A DNA stretch of 64,000 bases. It comes from Streptomyces sp. MMG1121 (GTDB lineage: Bacteria; Actinomycetota; Actinomycetes; Streptomycetales; Streptomycetaceae). This document shows positions 41,938-52,581 of the stretch, in pieces; positions within the stretch are counted from its first letter, which is position 1; every line of letters starts with the position of its first letter. The translations under genes and the position numbers were made by a program. The notes below the pieces were generated by a model. That model saw only the letters and a list, made by a program, of their open reading frames with translations, did no database searches and was not told the DNA's origin. The stretch spans positions 76,174 through 140,173 of the forward strand of contig NZ_LGDV01000119.1 of NCBI RefSeq assembly GCF_001280015.1, in the 5' to 3' direction.

Positions 41938-43008
41938 TCAGCGGGCGAGCCAGGCGGTGGTGTACGTGTCGATCTCCGCCGCGATCCGCGCCTTGCCCGG
42001 CGCGTCCAGGAAGGACGCCTCGACGGCGTTCCTGGCGAGGTCGGCGAGGCCGCGCTCGTCCAGGTCCAGCAGCCGGGCCGCCACCGCGTACTCGTTGTTG
42101 AGGTCGGTGCCGAACATCGGCGGGTCGTCGGAGTTGATCGTGACCAGCACCCCGGCCCGCGTGAACTCCTTGATCGGGTGCTCGTCCAGGGTGCGCACCG
42201 CGCGGGTGGCGATGTTGGAGGTCGGGCAGACCTCCAGCGGGATGCGGTGCTCGGCGAGGTGGGCGAGCAGCTCCGGGTCCTGCGCGGAACTGGTGCCGTG
42301 CCCGATCCGCTCGGCGCGCAGCTCGGTCAGCGCGTCCCACACGGTCTGTGGGCCGGTCGTCTCGCCGGCGTGCGGCACGGAGTGCAGACCGGCGGAGATG
42401 GCACGGTCGAAGTACGGCTTGAACTGCGGCCGGGGTACACCGATCTCGGGCCCGCCGAGCCCGAACGACACCAGGCCCTCCGGCCGGATCCGGTCGTCCG
42501 TGGCCAGCCGGGCCGTCTCCTCGGCGGAATCCAGCCCGGCCTCGCCGGGAATGTCGAAGCACCAGCGCAGTACGGTCCCGAACTCGGCCTCGGCCGCTTT
42601 GCGGGCGTCCTCGATGGCCGCCATGAAGGCCATCGCGTCGATGCCGCGCCGCGTGGAGGAGAAGGGGGTGATGGTCAGCTCGGCGTACCGCACCTGCTGT
42701 CGGGCCAGGTCACGGGCCACCTCGTAGGTGAGCAGCCGGACGTCCTCGGGGGTGCGGATCAGGTCGACCACCGACAGATACACCTCGATGAAGTGCGCGA
42801 AGTCGGTGAAGGTGAAGAAGTCGGCCAGGGCCTCGGGGTCGCTGGGGACCTTGGAGTCGGCGTGCCGGGCGGCCAGTTCCGAGACGATGCGGGGGGAGGC
42901 CGAGCCGACGTGGTGGACGTGCAGTTCGGCTTTGGGGAGGCCGGCGATGAAGGTCCGCAGATCGCGGTCTGCCGTGCCGGTGGCGAGTGCGGAGCTGTGG
43001 TCGGTCAA
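41938..43008 (-). CDS. Adenosine deaminase family; probable aminodeoxyfutalosine deaminase
   Basis: A 356-aa metal-dependent deaminase with zinc motif AELHVHHVG, SVPHAGET (His, Glu) and ITINSDDPPMFG-like SDDPPMFGTDL (two Asp). The first motif lacks the usual HLDG of adenosine deaminases and reads HHVGSASPR. From memory, a Streptomyces coelicolor protein of this type (SCO5662) deaminates 6-aminodeoxyfutalosine in menaquinone synthesis. The local gene order looks like that region, so I favour that role over purine salvage. It lies 18 nt upstream of the GDPD gene on the same strand and may be co-transcribed with it. Confidence 0.88.
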   Translation of the reverse strand: MTDHSSALATGTADRDLRTFIAGLPKAELHVHHVGSASPRIVSELAARHADSKVPSDPEALADFFTFTDFAHFIEVYLSVVDLIRTPEDVRLLTYEVARDLARQQVRYAELTITPFSSTRRGIDAMAFMAAIEDARKAAEAEFGTVLRWCFDIPGEAGLDSAEETARLATDDRIRPEGLVSFGLGGPEIGVPRPQFKPYFDRAISAGLHSVPHAGETTGPQTVWDALTELRAERIGHGTSSAQDPELLAHLAEHRIPLEVCPTSNIATRAVRTLDEHPIKEFTRAGVLVTINSDDPPMFGTDLNNEYAVAARLLDLDERGLADLARNAVEASFLDAPGKARIAAEIDTYTTAWLAR

Positions 43009-43169
43009 GGGGTCCTCCCCGGGACGGGCGCCCGCGGACCGGAAGCGTGGTGCGGGCGTGGTGATCGGCTGATCGATTGCGCGGGATCATCGTAGGCCCC
43101 GGCCCGTGCCGTCCGGAGCGGCGGCGGCCCGTAGCATGAGGCACAGCCGTTCGAGGGGGTTACGTTCAG

Positions 43170-43979
43170 ATGTCCGACGAGGTGCCGCGGTCCATGCCAC
43201 CGGAGCAGCAGCCCGCCGGCGGGCGGCCCGAGTCCCCCGGGGTGCCGCTGGGCAAGTCCGCGGACGCGACGCCGACGGCCCCGCAGGCCCCGGCTCCGGG
43301 CGGCCCCGGACCCGGCTCCGTCCACGATCAGCAGACGCTGATCTCGGTGCCGACTGACGCGGTCCCCTCGACCTGGGCCCCGCCCTCCGCAGGCCCCGCG
43401 TCCGCGGCGAACCCCTTCGCGCCCCCCGCCGACCCGTACGCCCCGCCGACGGCCACCCCGATGGCGACTCCGTACGCGCCCCCGACCGCCCCCGCGAACC
43501 CGTACGCCCCGCCCGCCGGCACGGCGCTGCCGTACGCCCCGCCCGTCGGACAGTACCCGGCGACCGAGCCCGTGCCCCCGCCGCCCATCGCGCCCGACGG
43601 CCCCGGCCAGGTGCCGTACGGCTACCCGGGCACGCCGTCGGCCTACGGCTACCCGGGCGGCGGGACGCAGCTGTCCTACCCCGGCGCCTACCCGGCCGCG
43701 AACGGCTACGGCTGGCCCGGCATGCAGCCGGCCCCGAGCAACGGTCTGGGCACCGCCGCCCTGGTGTGCGGCATCCTGGCCGCGGTCGGCTTCCTGATGT
43801 GGCCGATCGCCCTGGTGCTGGGCATCCTCGCGATCATCTTCGGCGCGATCGGCCGCGGGAAGGCGAAGCGGGGCGAGGCGACGAACCCGGGCATGGCGCT
43901 GGCGGGGCTCATCTGCGGCGTGGCGGGCATCGTGCTGATGGTCGGCTTCTACGGTGTCGTCATCGCCGCCGCCACGTAG
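43170..43979 (+). CDS. DUF4190 membrane protein with proline-rich N-terminus
   Basis: A 269-aa protein with a long Pro/Ala-rich, probably disordered, cytoplasmic N-terminus (1-190) that repeats PYAPPTA-type units and YGYPG segments. Two membrane helices follow (about 193-220 and 240-265), separated by GRGKAKRGEATNPGMALAGLICG, which is the DUF4190 signature. The family is widespread in actinomycetes without a known role. The repeats may be a protein-binding platform. The start ATG 43170 follows a GAGGGGG site. Confidence 0.88.
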   Translation: MSDEVPRSMPPEQQPAGGRPESPGVPLGKSADATPTAPQAPAPGGPGPGSVHDQQTLISVPTDAVPSTWAPPSAGPASAANPFAPPADPYAPPTATPMATPYAPPTAPANPYAPPAGTALPYAPPVGQYPATEPVPPPPIAPDGPGQVPYGYPGTPSAYGYPGGGTQLSYPGAYPAANGYGWPGMQPAPSNGLGTAALVCGILAAVGFLMWPIALVLGILAIIFGAIGRGKAKRGEATNPGMALAGLICGVAGIVLMVGFYGVVIAAAT

Positions 43980-44059
43980 CCCTCGCCCTGCCCCGCGTCC
44001 TCGGTGACGGCCTGCGGCGACGAGGCCGCGTGTCGGCACGGCCCCGCGCCCCGGTCCGC

Positions 44060-44617
44060 TCAGGCCGCCGCCAGCCTCTCCCGCGCCGCCATCAGCGCGA
44101 ACCCCAGCAGATTCGGCCCCCGCCACCGCTGCGGATCCATCGCCGCCTCGTCACTCGCCGCGAGTCCGATACCCCATACCCGGTCCACAGGGCTCGCCTC
44201 GACCAGCACACGGTCACCGGTGCCGAGGAGGAACGCGCGCAGCGCGTCGTCGGCGGCGAACTTGTGCACGCTGCCCTCGACCACGATCCGGAACCGCTCC
44301 CGCTCCCATATCGCCTCGTCGAAGCCCCGGACCAGCCGCCCGGCCTTCTTCGCCTCGGCGGGATGCCCCGCGGCCAGCACCTCGCGCTCCGCCGCAGCGT
44401 CCGCGAACAGCCGGGCCTTGCCCGCCATCATCCAGTGCTCCGCCGTCGCGTACTCCACACCGTCCACCACGAAGGGTGACGGCCACCACTGGCTCAGACA
44501 GCCCGAGCCGATGCTGCCGTCCTTCCGCGGCCGGTGCCCCCAGAAGTGGAGGTACTTGATGTGGGCCCCTGCCCGGACCTCGCTGATCAGGGCTTCCACC
44601 CCGTCGATCTTCCCCAT
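44060..44617 (-). CDS. NADAR (YbiA-like) family protein
   Basis: A 185-aa NADAR-domain protein: FWGHRP, CLSQWWPSPFVVDGVEYATAEHWMMAGKARLF, HPAEAKKAGRLVRGFDEAIWE, DRVWGIGLAASD and GPNLLGFALMAARERL. NADAR proteins remove ADP-ribose adducts or hydrolyse reactive N-glycosides of riboflavin precursors. ATG 44617 is a conservative start; GTG 44647 (AAGGA upstream) is also possible. It is convergent with the DUF4190 gene and divergent from the second aldehyde dehydrogenase. Confidence 0.9.
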   Translation of the reverse strand: MGKIDGVEALISEVRAGAHIKYLHFWGHRPRKDGSIGSGCLSQWWPSPFVVDGVEYATAEHWMMAGKARLFADAAAEREVLAAGHPAEAKKAGRLVRGFDEAIWERERFRIVVEGSVHKFAADDALRAFLLGTGDRVLVEASPVDRVWGIGLAASDEAAMDPQRWRGPNLLGFALMAARERLAAA

Positions 44618-44825
44618 GCACGCGAGTGTGGCACGCACCACTGACACTCCGTCCGTCCTTTTCCATTGCGACTCGACACCTGGTCGACAGATTCCGTCGC
44701 GTAACCAAAAGGCAACAACGGAATCACTTGTTGGAGTCCTATTGCTCTGTCAGGATCGGCACTCAAATCGAGCTGGAGCTACGCCACCCACCCCCGGGAC
44801 GGGGCGTACGGCGGAGGAGAGCGAC

Positions 44826-46361
44826 ATGCACAACCCGGGCATTGCCACCCCGGAACGATTCCCCGCGCAGGACCGATTCGCCGAAGGCGCGCAGTTCATC
44901 GCGGGCCGCCAGGCGAAGGGTTCCTCGGGCCGTACCCACGCCGTGGTCGACCCCGCCACCGGGGAGGAGGTGTACACCTACGAACTGGCCGGCGCCGACG
45001 ACGTCGACGCGGCCGTGGCCGCCGCGCGCGAGGCGTTCCCGGGCTGGGCCGCGGCCACTCCGGGCGAGCGCTCCGAGGCCATGCACCGCTTCGCCGCCGT
45101 GCTCGCCGACCGCGCCGAGGAGCTGGCCCGCGCCGAGTCACTGCAGTGCGGCAAGCCGCTGAAGCTGACCCGCGAGTTCGACGTGCCGGGCACCATCGAC
45201 AACACCGCCTTCTTCGCGGGCGCCGCCCGGCATCTGCAGGGCCAGTCCGCCGGCGAGTACTCCGGTGACCACACGTCGTACGTCCGGCGCGAGCCGATCG
45301 GCGTCGTCGGGTCCATCGCGCCCTGGAACTACCCCCTCCAGATGGCCGCCTGGAAGATCCTCCCGGCGATCGCCGCGGGCAACACCATCGTGCTCAAGCC
45401 CGCCGAGCTGACCCCGCTCACCTCGCTGCTGTTCGCGCGGGCCGCGACCGACGCCGGAATCCCGGACGGGGTCATCAACATCGTCACGGGCACCGGCAAG
45501 GAGGCGGGCGAGCATCTGATCGGTCACCCCGACGTCGCCATGACCTCCTTCACCGGGTCCACGGCCGTCGGCAAGCGGGTCGCCGAGATCGCCACCGCCA
45601 CCGTCAAGCGCCTGCATCTGGAGCTGGGCGGCAAGGCGCCCTTCGTGGTGTTCGACGACGCCGACCTGGAGGCCGCCGCGAACGGGGCCGTCGCCGGTGC
45701 GCTCATCAACACCGGCCAGGACTGCACGGCCGCCACGCGCGCGTACGTGCAGCGACCGCTGTACGAGGCGTTCGTGGAGCGCACCGCGGCGCTGATGGAG
45801 ACCGTACGGCTGGGCGATCCCTTCGCTCCCGGCACCGACCTCGGACCGCTCATCTCGCACGTCCAGCGGGACCGGGTCGCCGCGTTCGTGGACCGCGCGC
45901 GTGCCTACGCGCGCGTGGTGACCGGCGGCGAGGCCCCGAAGGGCGCGCTGGAGAAGGGCGCCTACTACCGGCCGACGCTGATCGCGGGCGCGGCCCAGGA
46001 CAGCGAGATCGTCCAGTCCGAGATCTTCGGGCCGGTTCTGGTGGTCCTGCCGTTCGACACGGATGATGAAGGGATCCGGCTGGCCAACGACACCCCGTAC
46101 GGCCTCGCCGCCTCCGCCTGGAGCGGCAACGTCTACCGGGCCAATCGCGCCACCCGCGAGATCAAGGCGGGCTGTGTGTGGATCAACGACCACATCCCGA
46201 TCATCAGCGAGATGCCGCACGGCGGCTACAAGGCGTCCGGCTTCGGCAAGGACATGTCGGTGTATTCCTTCGAGGAGTACACGCAGGTCAAGCACGTAAT
46301 GTTCGACAACACCGCGGTGGCCAGGAAGGACTGGCACCGCACCGTCTTCGGGGACCGCTAA
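44826..46361 (+). CDS. Aldehyde dehydrogenase (gamma-aminobutyraldehyde type, polyamine operon)
   Basis: A 511-aa aldehyde dehydrogenase with [22 protein letters not shown], catalytic Glu in LELGGKAPF and catalytic Cys in [11 protein letters not shown]. It shares the last motif with the 25976 paralogue. It is the first gene of a potDABC-oxidase operon, so it probably turns aminobutyraldehyde (or its glutamyl form) to GABA, as PatD or PuuC do. A GGAGGAG site lies just before ATG 44826. The promoter region 44648-44825 contains AT-richer sequence (44700-44770). Confidence 0.93.
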   Translation: MHNPGIATPERFPAQDRFAEGAQFIAGRQAKGSSGRTHAVVDPATGEEVYTYELAGADDVDAAVAAAREAFPGWAAATPGERSEAMHRFAAVLADRAEELARAESLQCGKPLKLTREFDVPGTIDNTAFFAGAARHLQGQSAGEYSGDHTSYVRREPIGVVGSIAPWNYPLQMAAWKILPAIAAGNTIVLKPAELTPLTSLLFARAATDAGIPDGVINIVTGTGKEAGEHLIGHPDVAMTSFTGSTAVGKRVAEIATATVKRLHLELGGKAPFVVFDDADLEAAANGAVAGALINTGQDCTAATRAYVQRPLYEAFVERTAALMETVRLGDPFAPGTDLGPLISHVQRDRVAAFVDRARAYARVVTGGEAPKGALEKGAYYRPTLIAGAAQDSEIVQSEIFGPVLVVLPFDTDDEGIRLANDTPYGLAASAWSGNVYRANRATREIKAGCVWINDHIPIISEMPHGGYKASGFGKDMSVYSFEEYTQVKHVMFDNTAVARKDWHRTVFGDR

Positions 46362-46413
46362 GCAACCGCCGGCCACCGACCAGGCCGACCCCTCCCGAAA
46401 GGGCACCACGCGC

Positions 46414-47657
46414 ATGGAGCACTACGAGCCCCACCGCCTGACCCCGGCCGACGCGGCCGCCATGCGGCGCGGCCCGCGCGCCGGCCGCGCGTACCTGACC
46501 CGCCGGTCGCTGCTGCGCGCCTCGGCGGGCGGTGCGCTCGCGGTCGGCGGCCTCGGGGCGCTGAGCGCCTGCGGGATCCCCGCGGCGACCAAGACACAGG
46601 GCGGTGTGTCCGCCGACGACCACTCGGCCACGGAGAAGACCGTCAACTTCTCCAACTGGCCCGAGTACATCGACGCGGACAAGACCGGCAAGCGCCATCC
46701 CACGCTCGACGCCTTCACCAGGCGGACCGGCATCCAGGTCAAGTACACCGAGGACATCAACGACAACGACGAGTTCTTCGGCAAGATCCAGCCCGAGCTG
46801 GCCGCCGGCCACGACACCGGCCGCGACCTCATCGTGCTCACCGACTGGCTGGCCGCCCGCATGATCCGGCTCGGGTACGTCCAGAAACTGGACGCGTCCA
46901 ACCTGCCGCACGCCTTCGCCAACCTCTCGGACCAGTTCCGGGACCCCGACTGGGACCCGGGCCGCGCCTACTCGTACCCCTGGCAGGGCATCTCGACCGT
47001 CATCGCCTACAACAAGAAGGCGCTCGACGGCATCGAGGTGAAGTCGGTCTCCGACCTGCTGGACAACCCCGGGCTCAAGGGCCGGGTCGGCTTCCTGACC
47101 GAGATGCGCGACAGCGTCGGCATGACGATGCTCGACATGGGCATGGACCCGGCGAAGTTCACCGACGACGACTTCGACGCGGTGATCGCCCGCCTCCAGA
47201 AGGCCGTCGACAAGGGCCAGATCCGCCGCTTCACCGGCAACGACTACACGTCGGACCTCGCCAAGGGCGACTTCGCCGCGTGCATCGCCTGGGGCGGCGA
47301 CATCGTCCAGCTCCAGGCGGACAGCCCGGACGTCGGCTACGTCATCCCTGCGGCCGGCTACATGACGTCGACCGACAACCTGCTTATCCCCAACAAGGCG
47401 CGCCACAAGACGAACGCCGAGCGGCTCATCGACTACTACTACGAGCCCGAGCCCGCCGCGGAGCTGGCCGCCTACATCAACTACGTGAGCCCCGTCGCCG
47501 GAGTACAGCCCTATCTTGCGAAGATCGACAAATCGGCGGCGAACAACCCGCTGATCATTCCCGACAAGGCCATGCAGGCGAAGTCCCATGCCTTCCGCGC
47601 GCTGACGCAGAAGGAAGAGACGGCCTACCAGCAGAAGTTCTCGAAGCTCACAGGGGC

Positions 47658-47661
<4 letters not shown>
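46414..47661 (+). CDS. potD: Polyamine ABC transporter substrate-binding protein
   Basis: A 415-aa lipoprotein. The signal starts late, after 25 residues: YLTRRSLLRASAGGALAVG with lipobox LSAC, a Tat-type leader. The binding domain includes VNFSNWPEYIDADKTG, YTEDINDNDEFFGKI and RDLIVLTDWLAARM, close to the paralogue at 27602. It is followed by potA, potB and potC with overlaps, so it is the main receptor of a putrescine/spermidine importer. Confidence 0.93.
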
Positions 47662-48820
<1,159 letters not shown>

Positions 48821-48821
<1 letters not shown>

Positions 48822-49747
48822 TGTCGACGCTCACCGAGGCACCACCCCCGCTCGCCCCGGCCAAGGAGACCAAGCCCGTGCGCAGGCGCGGCCGGTTCAC
48901 CCCGTACTGGCTGCTGCTGCCCGGCCTGCTGTGGCTGATCGTCTTCTTCGCGCTGCCCCTGGTCTACCAGGCCTCCACGTCCGTGCAGACGGGCTCGCTG
49001 GAGGAGGGCTACAAGGTCACCTGGCACTTCGTGACCTACTGGAACGCGCTGAGCGAGTACTGGCCGCAGTTCCTGCGGTCCGTCTTCTACGCGGCCGGGG
49101 CCACCGTGCTGTGCCTGCTGCTCGGCTACCCGCTGGCCTATCTGATCGCCTTCCGCGCGGGCCGCTGGCGCAACCTGATCATGATCCTGGTGATCGCGCC
49201 GTTCTTCACCAGCTTCCTGATCCGCACGCTGGCCTGGAAGACGATCCTCGCCGACAACGGCCCGGTCGTGCACACCCTGAACTCGCTGCACGTCCTGGAC
49301 CTCACCAACTGGCTCGGCTGGACGGCCGGCGACCGCGTCCTCGCCACACCGCTCGCGGTGGTGTGCGGACTGACGTACAACTTCCTGCCGTTCATGATCC
49401 TGCCGCTGTACACCTCGCTGGAGCGGATCGACGGCCGGCTGCACGAGGCGGCCGGCGATCTGTACGCCAGGCCGTGGACCACCTTCCGCAAGGTGACCTT
49501 CCCGCTGTCGATGCCGGGCGTGGTCTCCGGCACGCTGCTGACGTTCATCCCGGCGGCCGGTGACTACGTCAACTCCGAACTGCTCGGTTCCACCGACACG
49601 CGCATGATCGGAAATGTGATCCAGACGCAGTTCCTGCGCATCCTGGACTATCCGACCGCCGCCGCTCTCTCCTTCATTCTCATGGCCGCCATCCTGGCCA
49701 TGGTCACGATCTACATCCGCCGGTCCGGGACGGAGGACCTGGTCTAA
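48821..49747 (+). CDS. potB: Polyamine ABC transporter permease
   Basis: A 308-aa permease with six membrane segments, a cytoplasmic 24-residue lead, and the EAA loop HEAAGDLYARPWTTFRKVTFPLSMPG. The fold matches the MalF/PotB family. The start overlaps potA by one base (TGATG), and the stop is followed at once by potC. It pairs with PotC to form the channel. Confidence 0.93.
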
Positions 49748-50551
49748 ATGCCCTTCGTCACCTGGCTCAAGCGCCAACTCGTCGTCATAGCGGGACTGCT
49801 GACGCTCGCCTATCTGCTGCTGCCGAACGTCATCGTCACGGTGTTCTCCTTCAACAAGCCGAAGGGGCGCTTCAACTACGAGTGGCAGCACTTCTCGCTG
49901 GACGCCTGGAAGCAGCCGTGCGGCGTCGCCGACATGTGCGGCTCGCTGTCCATCAGCCTCCAGATCGCCGTGTGGGCGACGATCGGCGCCACGGTCCTCG
50001 GCACGATGATCGCCTTCGCGCTGGTCCGCTACCGCTTCCGTGCCCGCGGCGCCGTCAACTCGCTGATCTTCCTGCCGATGGCGATGCCCGAGGTCGTGAT
50101 GGCCGCCTCGCTGCTCACCCTGTTCCTCAACATGGGTGCCCAGCTGGGCTTCTACACGATCCTGATCGCGCACATCATGTTCTGTCTGAGCTTCGTCGTC
50201 ACCGCGGTCAAGGCGCGGGTGATGTCGATGGACCCGCGGCTGGAGGAGGCCGCCCGCGACCTGTACGCCGGTCCCGTGCAGACCTTCCTGCGGGTCACCC
50301 TGCCCATCGCGGCACCCGGAATCGCCGCGGGCGCGCTGCTGTCGTTCGCGCTGTCCTTCGACGATTTCATCATCACCAATTTCAACGCCGGCTCGACCGT
50401 CACCTTCCCGATGTTCGTGTGGGGTTCGGCGCAGCGCGGTACGCCCGTGCAGATCAACGTCATCGGTACGGCCATGTTCCTCGTCGCCGTACTGCTCGTC
50501 CTGGCCTCGATGGCCGTCAACAATCGCCGTAACAAGCAAAAGGCACTGTAG
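49748..50551 (+). CDS. potC: Polyamine ABC transporter permease
   Basis: A 267-aa permease of the PotC type, with six membrane segments and the EAA loop LEEAARDLYAGPVQTFLRVTLPIAAPG. The stretch SFALSFDDFIITNFNAGS is typical of PotC. Its ATG follows the potB TAA directly (TAAATG), so the genes are coupled. Confidence 0.93.
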   Translation: MPFVTWLKRQLVVIAGLLTLAYLLLPNVIVTVFSFNKPKGRFNYEWQHFSLDAWKQPCGVADMCGSLSISLQIAVWATIGATVLGTMIAFALVRYRFRARGAVNSLIFLPMAMPEVVMAASLLTLFLNMGAQLGFYTILIAHIMFCLSFVVTAVKARVMSMDPRLEEAARDLYAGPVQTFLRVTLPIAAPGIAAGALLSFALSFDDFIITNFNAGSTVTFPMFVWGSAQRGTPVQINVIGTAMFLVAVLLVLASMAVNNRRNKQKAL

Positions 50552-50563
50552 GGAGTTGAAATC

Positions 50564-51994
50564 ATGGCCCCAAGCGCCATGAGCCGTGGCACAGACAACT
50601 GGATAGCCTCTCTCTCCGAAGCCCAGCCGGTCCCGTACTGGCTGGAAGACCCCGGCAAGCCCGTCGCCGAGCCCGCCCTCACCGGCACCGACACCTGCGA
50701 CCTGCTGGTCGTCGGCGGTGGTTACAGCGGGCTGTGGACCGCGCTCAACGCCAAGGAGCGCGACCCGCAGCGCGATGTGGTCCTGCTGGAAGGCCGCGAG
50801 GTGGGCTGGGCCGCCTCCGGCCGCAACGGCGGCTTCTGCGCCGCCTCCCTCACCCACGGCCTGCCCAACGGCCTGACCCGCTGGCCCGACGAGATCGGGA
50901 AGCTGCAGGAGCTGGGCCGGCGCAACCTCGACGAGATCGAGGCCGCGGTCGCCCGGCACGGCATCGACTGCGAGTTCGAGCGCACCGGCGAGATCGACGT
51001 CGCCACCGAGACCTACCAGGCCTGGGAACTGCGCGACTGGCACCGGGAGCTGGAGGAGAAGGGCCTCGCGGACGGCCTCGAGTTCCTGGACGCCGACGCC
51101 GTGCGCGCGGAGGTCGCCTCGCCCACCTTCGAGGCGGGCCTGTGGGACCGCCGGGGCGTGGCCATGCTGCACCCCGCGAAGCTGGTCTGGGGCCTGAAGA
51201 AGGCCTGTCTCGAGCTCGGCGTGCGGGTGTACGAGCACACGCCCGCGCTGACGCTGAAGACGTACGGCGCCGGCATGGCCGTACGCACCCCGTACGGCGC
51301 GGTCCACGCCCGCACGGTCGCGCTCGGCACGAACATCTTCCCGAGCCTGCTGCGCCGCGTGCGCTCCTACACCGTCCCGGTCTACGACTACGCGCTGATG
51401 ACCGAGCCGCTCAGCGAAGGGCAGCTGGCGGAGATCGGCTGGAAGAACCGCCAGGGCCTGGGGGACAGCGCCAACCAGTTCCACTACTTCCGGCTCTCCG
51501 CCGACAACCGGATCCTGTGGGGCGGTTACGACGCGATCCACCACTACGGCGGCCGGGTGCGCGCGGAGTACGACGACCGCCCGGAGACGTACGCCAAGCT
51601 CGCGGGCCACTTCTTCGAGTGCTTCCCGCAGTTGGAGGGCGTCCGCTTCACCCACGCCTGGGGCGGCGCGATCGACACCTGCTCGCGCTTCTCGGCGTTC
51701 TTCGGCACCGCGCACCAGGGCCGGGTCGCGTACGCGGCCGGGTACACCGGTCTCGGTGTGGGCGCGACCAGGTTCGGCGCGGACGTGATGCTGGACCTGC
51801 TGGACGGGGAGCGCACCGAGCGCACGGAGCTGGAGATGGTCCGCAAGAAGCCGCTGCCGTTCCCGCCGGAGCCGTTCGCCTGGACCGGGATCGCCCTCAC
51901 CAAGTGGTCCCTGGCCCGCGCGGACGCGCAGGGCGGCCGGCGCAATCTGTGGCTGCGGACGATGGACCGGCTGGGCCTGGGCTTCGACAGCTGA
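50564..51994 (+). CDS. FAD-dependent amine oxidoreductase (PuuB-like)
   Basis: A 476-aa flavoprotein of the DAO/PuuB group: FAD motif LLVVGGGYSGLWTAL, then GREVGWAASGRNGGFC, and a C-terminal AYAAGYTGLGVGATRFG. It resembles gamma-glutamylputrescine oxidase. As the last gene of the polyamine operon it would oxidise putrescine or its gamma-glutamyl form to the aldehyde for the dehydrogenase at 44826. A glutamyl-putrescine synthetase was not seen in the window and may lie elsewhere. It ends in a short terminator. Confidence 0.9.
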   Translation: MAPSAMSRGTDNWIASLSEAQPVPYWLEDPGKPVAEPALTGTDTCDLLVVGGGYSGLWTALNAKERDPQRDVVLLEGREVGWAASGRNGGFCAASLTHGLPNGLTRWPDEIGKLQELGRRNLDEIEAAVARHGIDCEFERTGEIDVATETYQAWELRDWHRELEEKGLADGLEFLDADAVRAEVASPTFEAGLWDRRGVAMLHPAKLVWGLKKACLELGVRVYEHTPALTLKTYGAGMAVRTPYGAVHARTVALGTNIFPSLLRRVRSYTVPVYDYALMTEPLSEGQLAEIGWKNRQGLGDSANQFHYFRLSADNRILWGGYDAIHHYGGRVRAEYDDRPETYAKLAGHFFECFPQLEGVRFTHAWGGAIDTCSRFSAFFGTAHQGRVAYAAGYTGLGVGATRFGADVMLDLLDGERTERTELEMVRKKPLPFPPEPFAWTGIALTKWSLARADAQGGRRNLWLRTMDRLGLGFDS

Positions 51995-52020
51995 GGCATT
52001 TACCGGGCCTTTATCCGATC

Positions 52021-52044
52021 CTCGTGGCTGCGTCAAGCCACGAG
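52021..52044 (+). terminator. Terminator of the polyamine operon
   Basis: A 9-bp stem, CTCGTGGCT with its inverse (52036-52044), and a 6-nt loop, followed by ATTTCG. It lies 27 nt after the oxidase stop. Confidence 0.7.
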
Positions 52045-52142
52045 ATTTCGGAGCATGACCCCGCTCCCGCGTTCCGGCGTACTGGAAGCACGGGCCTCAC
52101 CGGGAGGCACCGGCTTCCACTCCGGAACACAAGGAGAAGATC

Positions 52143-52433
52143 ATGAACCCCATCGCCCGCATCATCCGCAAGGACGACGACTCCCGTGCCAAGCGCCGCC
52201 TGGGCCTGGCAACGGCGGCGGCCTCCTCCGCCGTCGTGATCGCGGGTGTCATGCTCCCGGCCGTGGCCGCCACGGCGGCGCCGATGCACCAGGCGTCCGC
52301 GGTGACCACGGCTGTCCGGCAGGACCACCGAGACCGGCAGGACCACCGAGACCGGCAGGACCACCGCGACCGGCACCACCACCGGCACTGCTACTGGGAC
52401 CGTCACCACCACTGCCACTACTACTGGGACTAG
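52143..52433 (+). CDS. Small secreted His-rich repeat protein
   Basis: A 96-aa protein. Residues 1-45 form a signal with a basic start and hydrophobic core (GLATAAASSAVVIAGVMLP) ending at AATAAP. The mature part is QDHRDR three times, then a His/Tyr/Trp/Asp-rich tail with HHHRHCYWD and HHHCHYYWD. AAGGAG at 52131 supports the start. It is not a known family. The density of His, Asp and Cys suggests binding of metal ions outside the cell. The tandem DNA repeat is described separately. Confidence 0.8.
   Translation: MNPIARIIRKDDDSRAKRRLGLATAAASSAVVIAGVMLPAVAATAAPMHQASAVTTAVRQDHRDRQDHRDRQDHRDRHHHRHCYWDRHHHCHYYWD
52321..52374. repeat. Three 18-nt tandem repeats in the His-rich gene
   Basis: AGGACCACCGAGACCGGC occurs at 52321-52338 and 52339-52356, and with one change at 52357-52374. 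It encodes QDHRDR repeats, so copy number changes would alter the protein in six-residue steps without a frameshift. Confidence 0.85.
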
Positions 52434-52520
52434 GAACGCGCCGGGATCAGCTCCCCAGCCGGTCCTGGAGTGTGACCCATCCCACTCCAAAGGGTGCGCG
52501 GAACCCGCGTAATGCCCCGG

Positions 52521-52579
52521 GAAGGCCTCCCTCTCTCCTGCTGACGCGACCGCGTCGACAGAAGCAGAGGGAGGCCTTC
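52521..52579 (+). promoter_or_regulatory. Hairpin masking the ribosome site of the 52582 gene
   Basis: A perfect 14-bp inverted repeat: GAAGGCCTCCCTCT (52521-52534) and AGAGGGAGGCCTTC (52566-52579), with an inner stem GACGCG/CGCGTC (52543-52548 with 52551-52556). The right arm contains GGGAGG (52569-52574), the only ribosome site of the next gene. Folded, the site would be closed. Confidence 0.75.
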
Positions 52580-52581
52580 TG

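Noticed and set aside
44648..44825. Conserved operator shared by both aldehyde dehydrogenase promoters
   Set aside because: The leaders at 25.85 kb and 44.73 kb share only short AT-rich fragments such as GGAGTCC/GACTCC, not enough for a motif.
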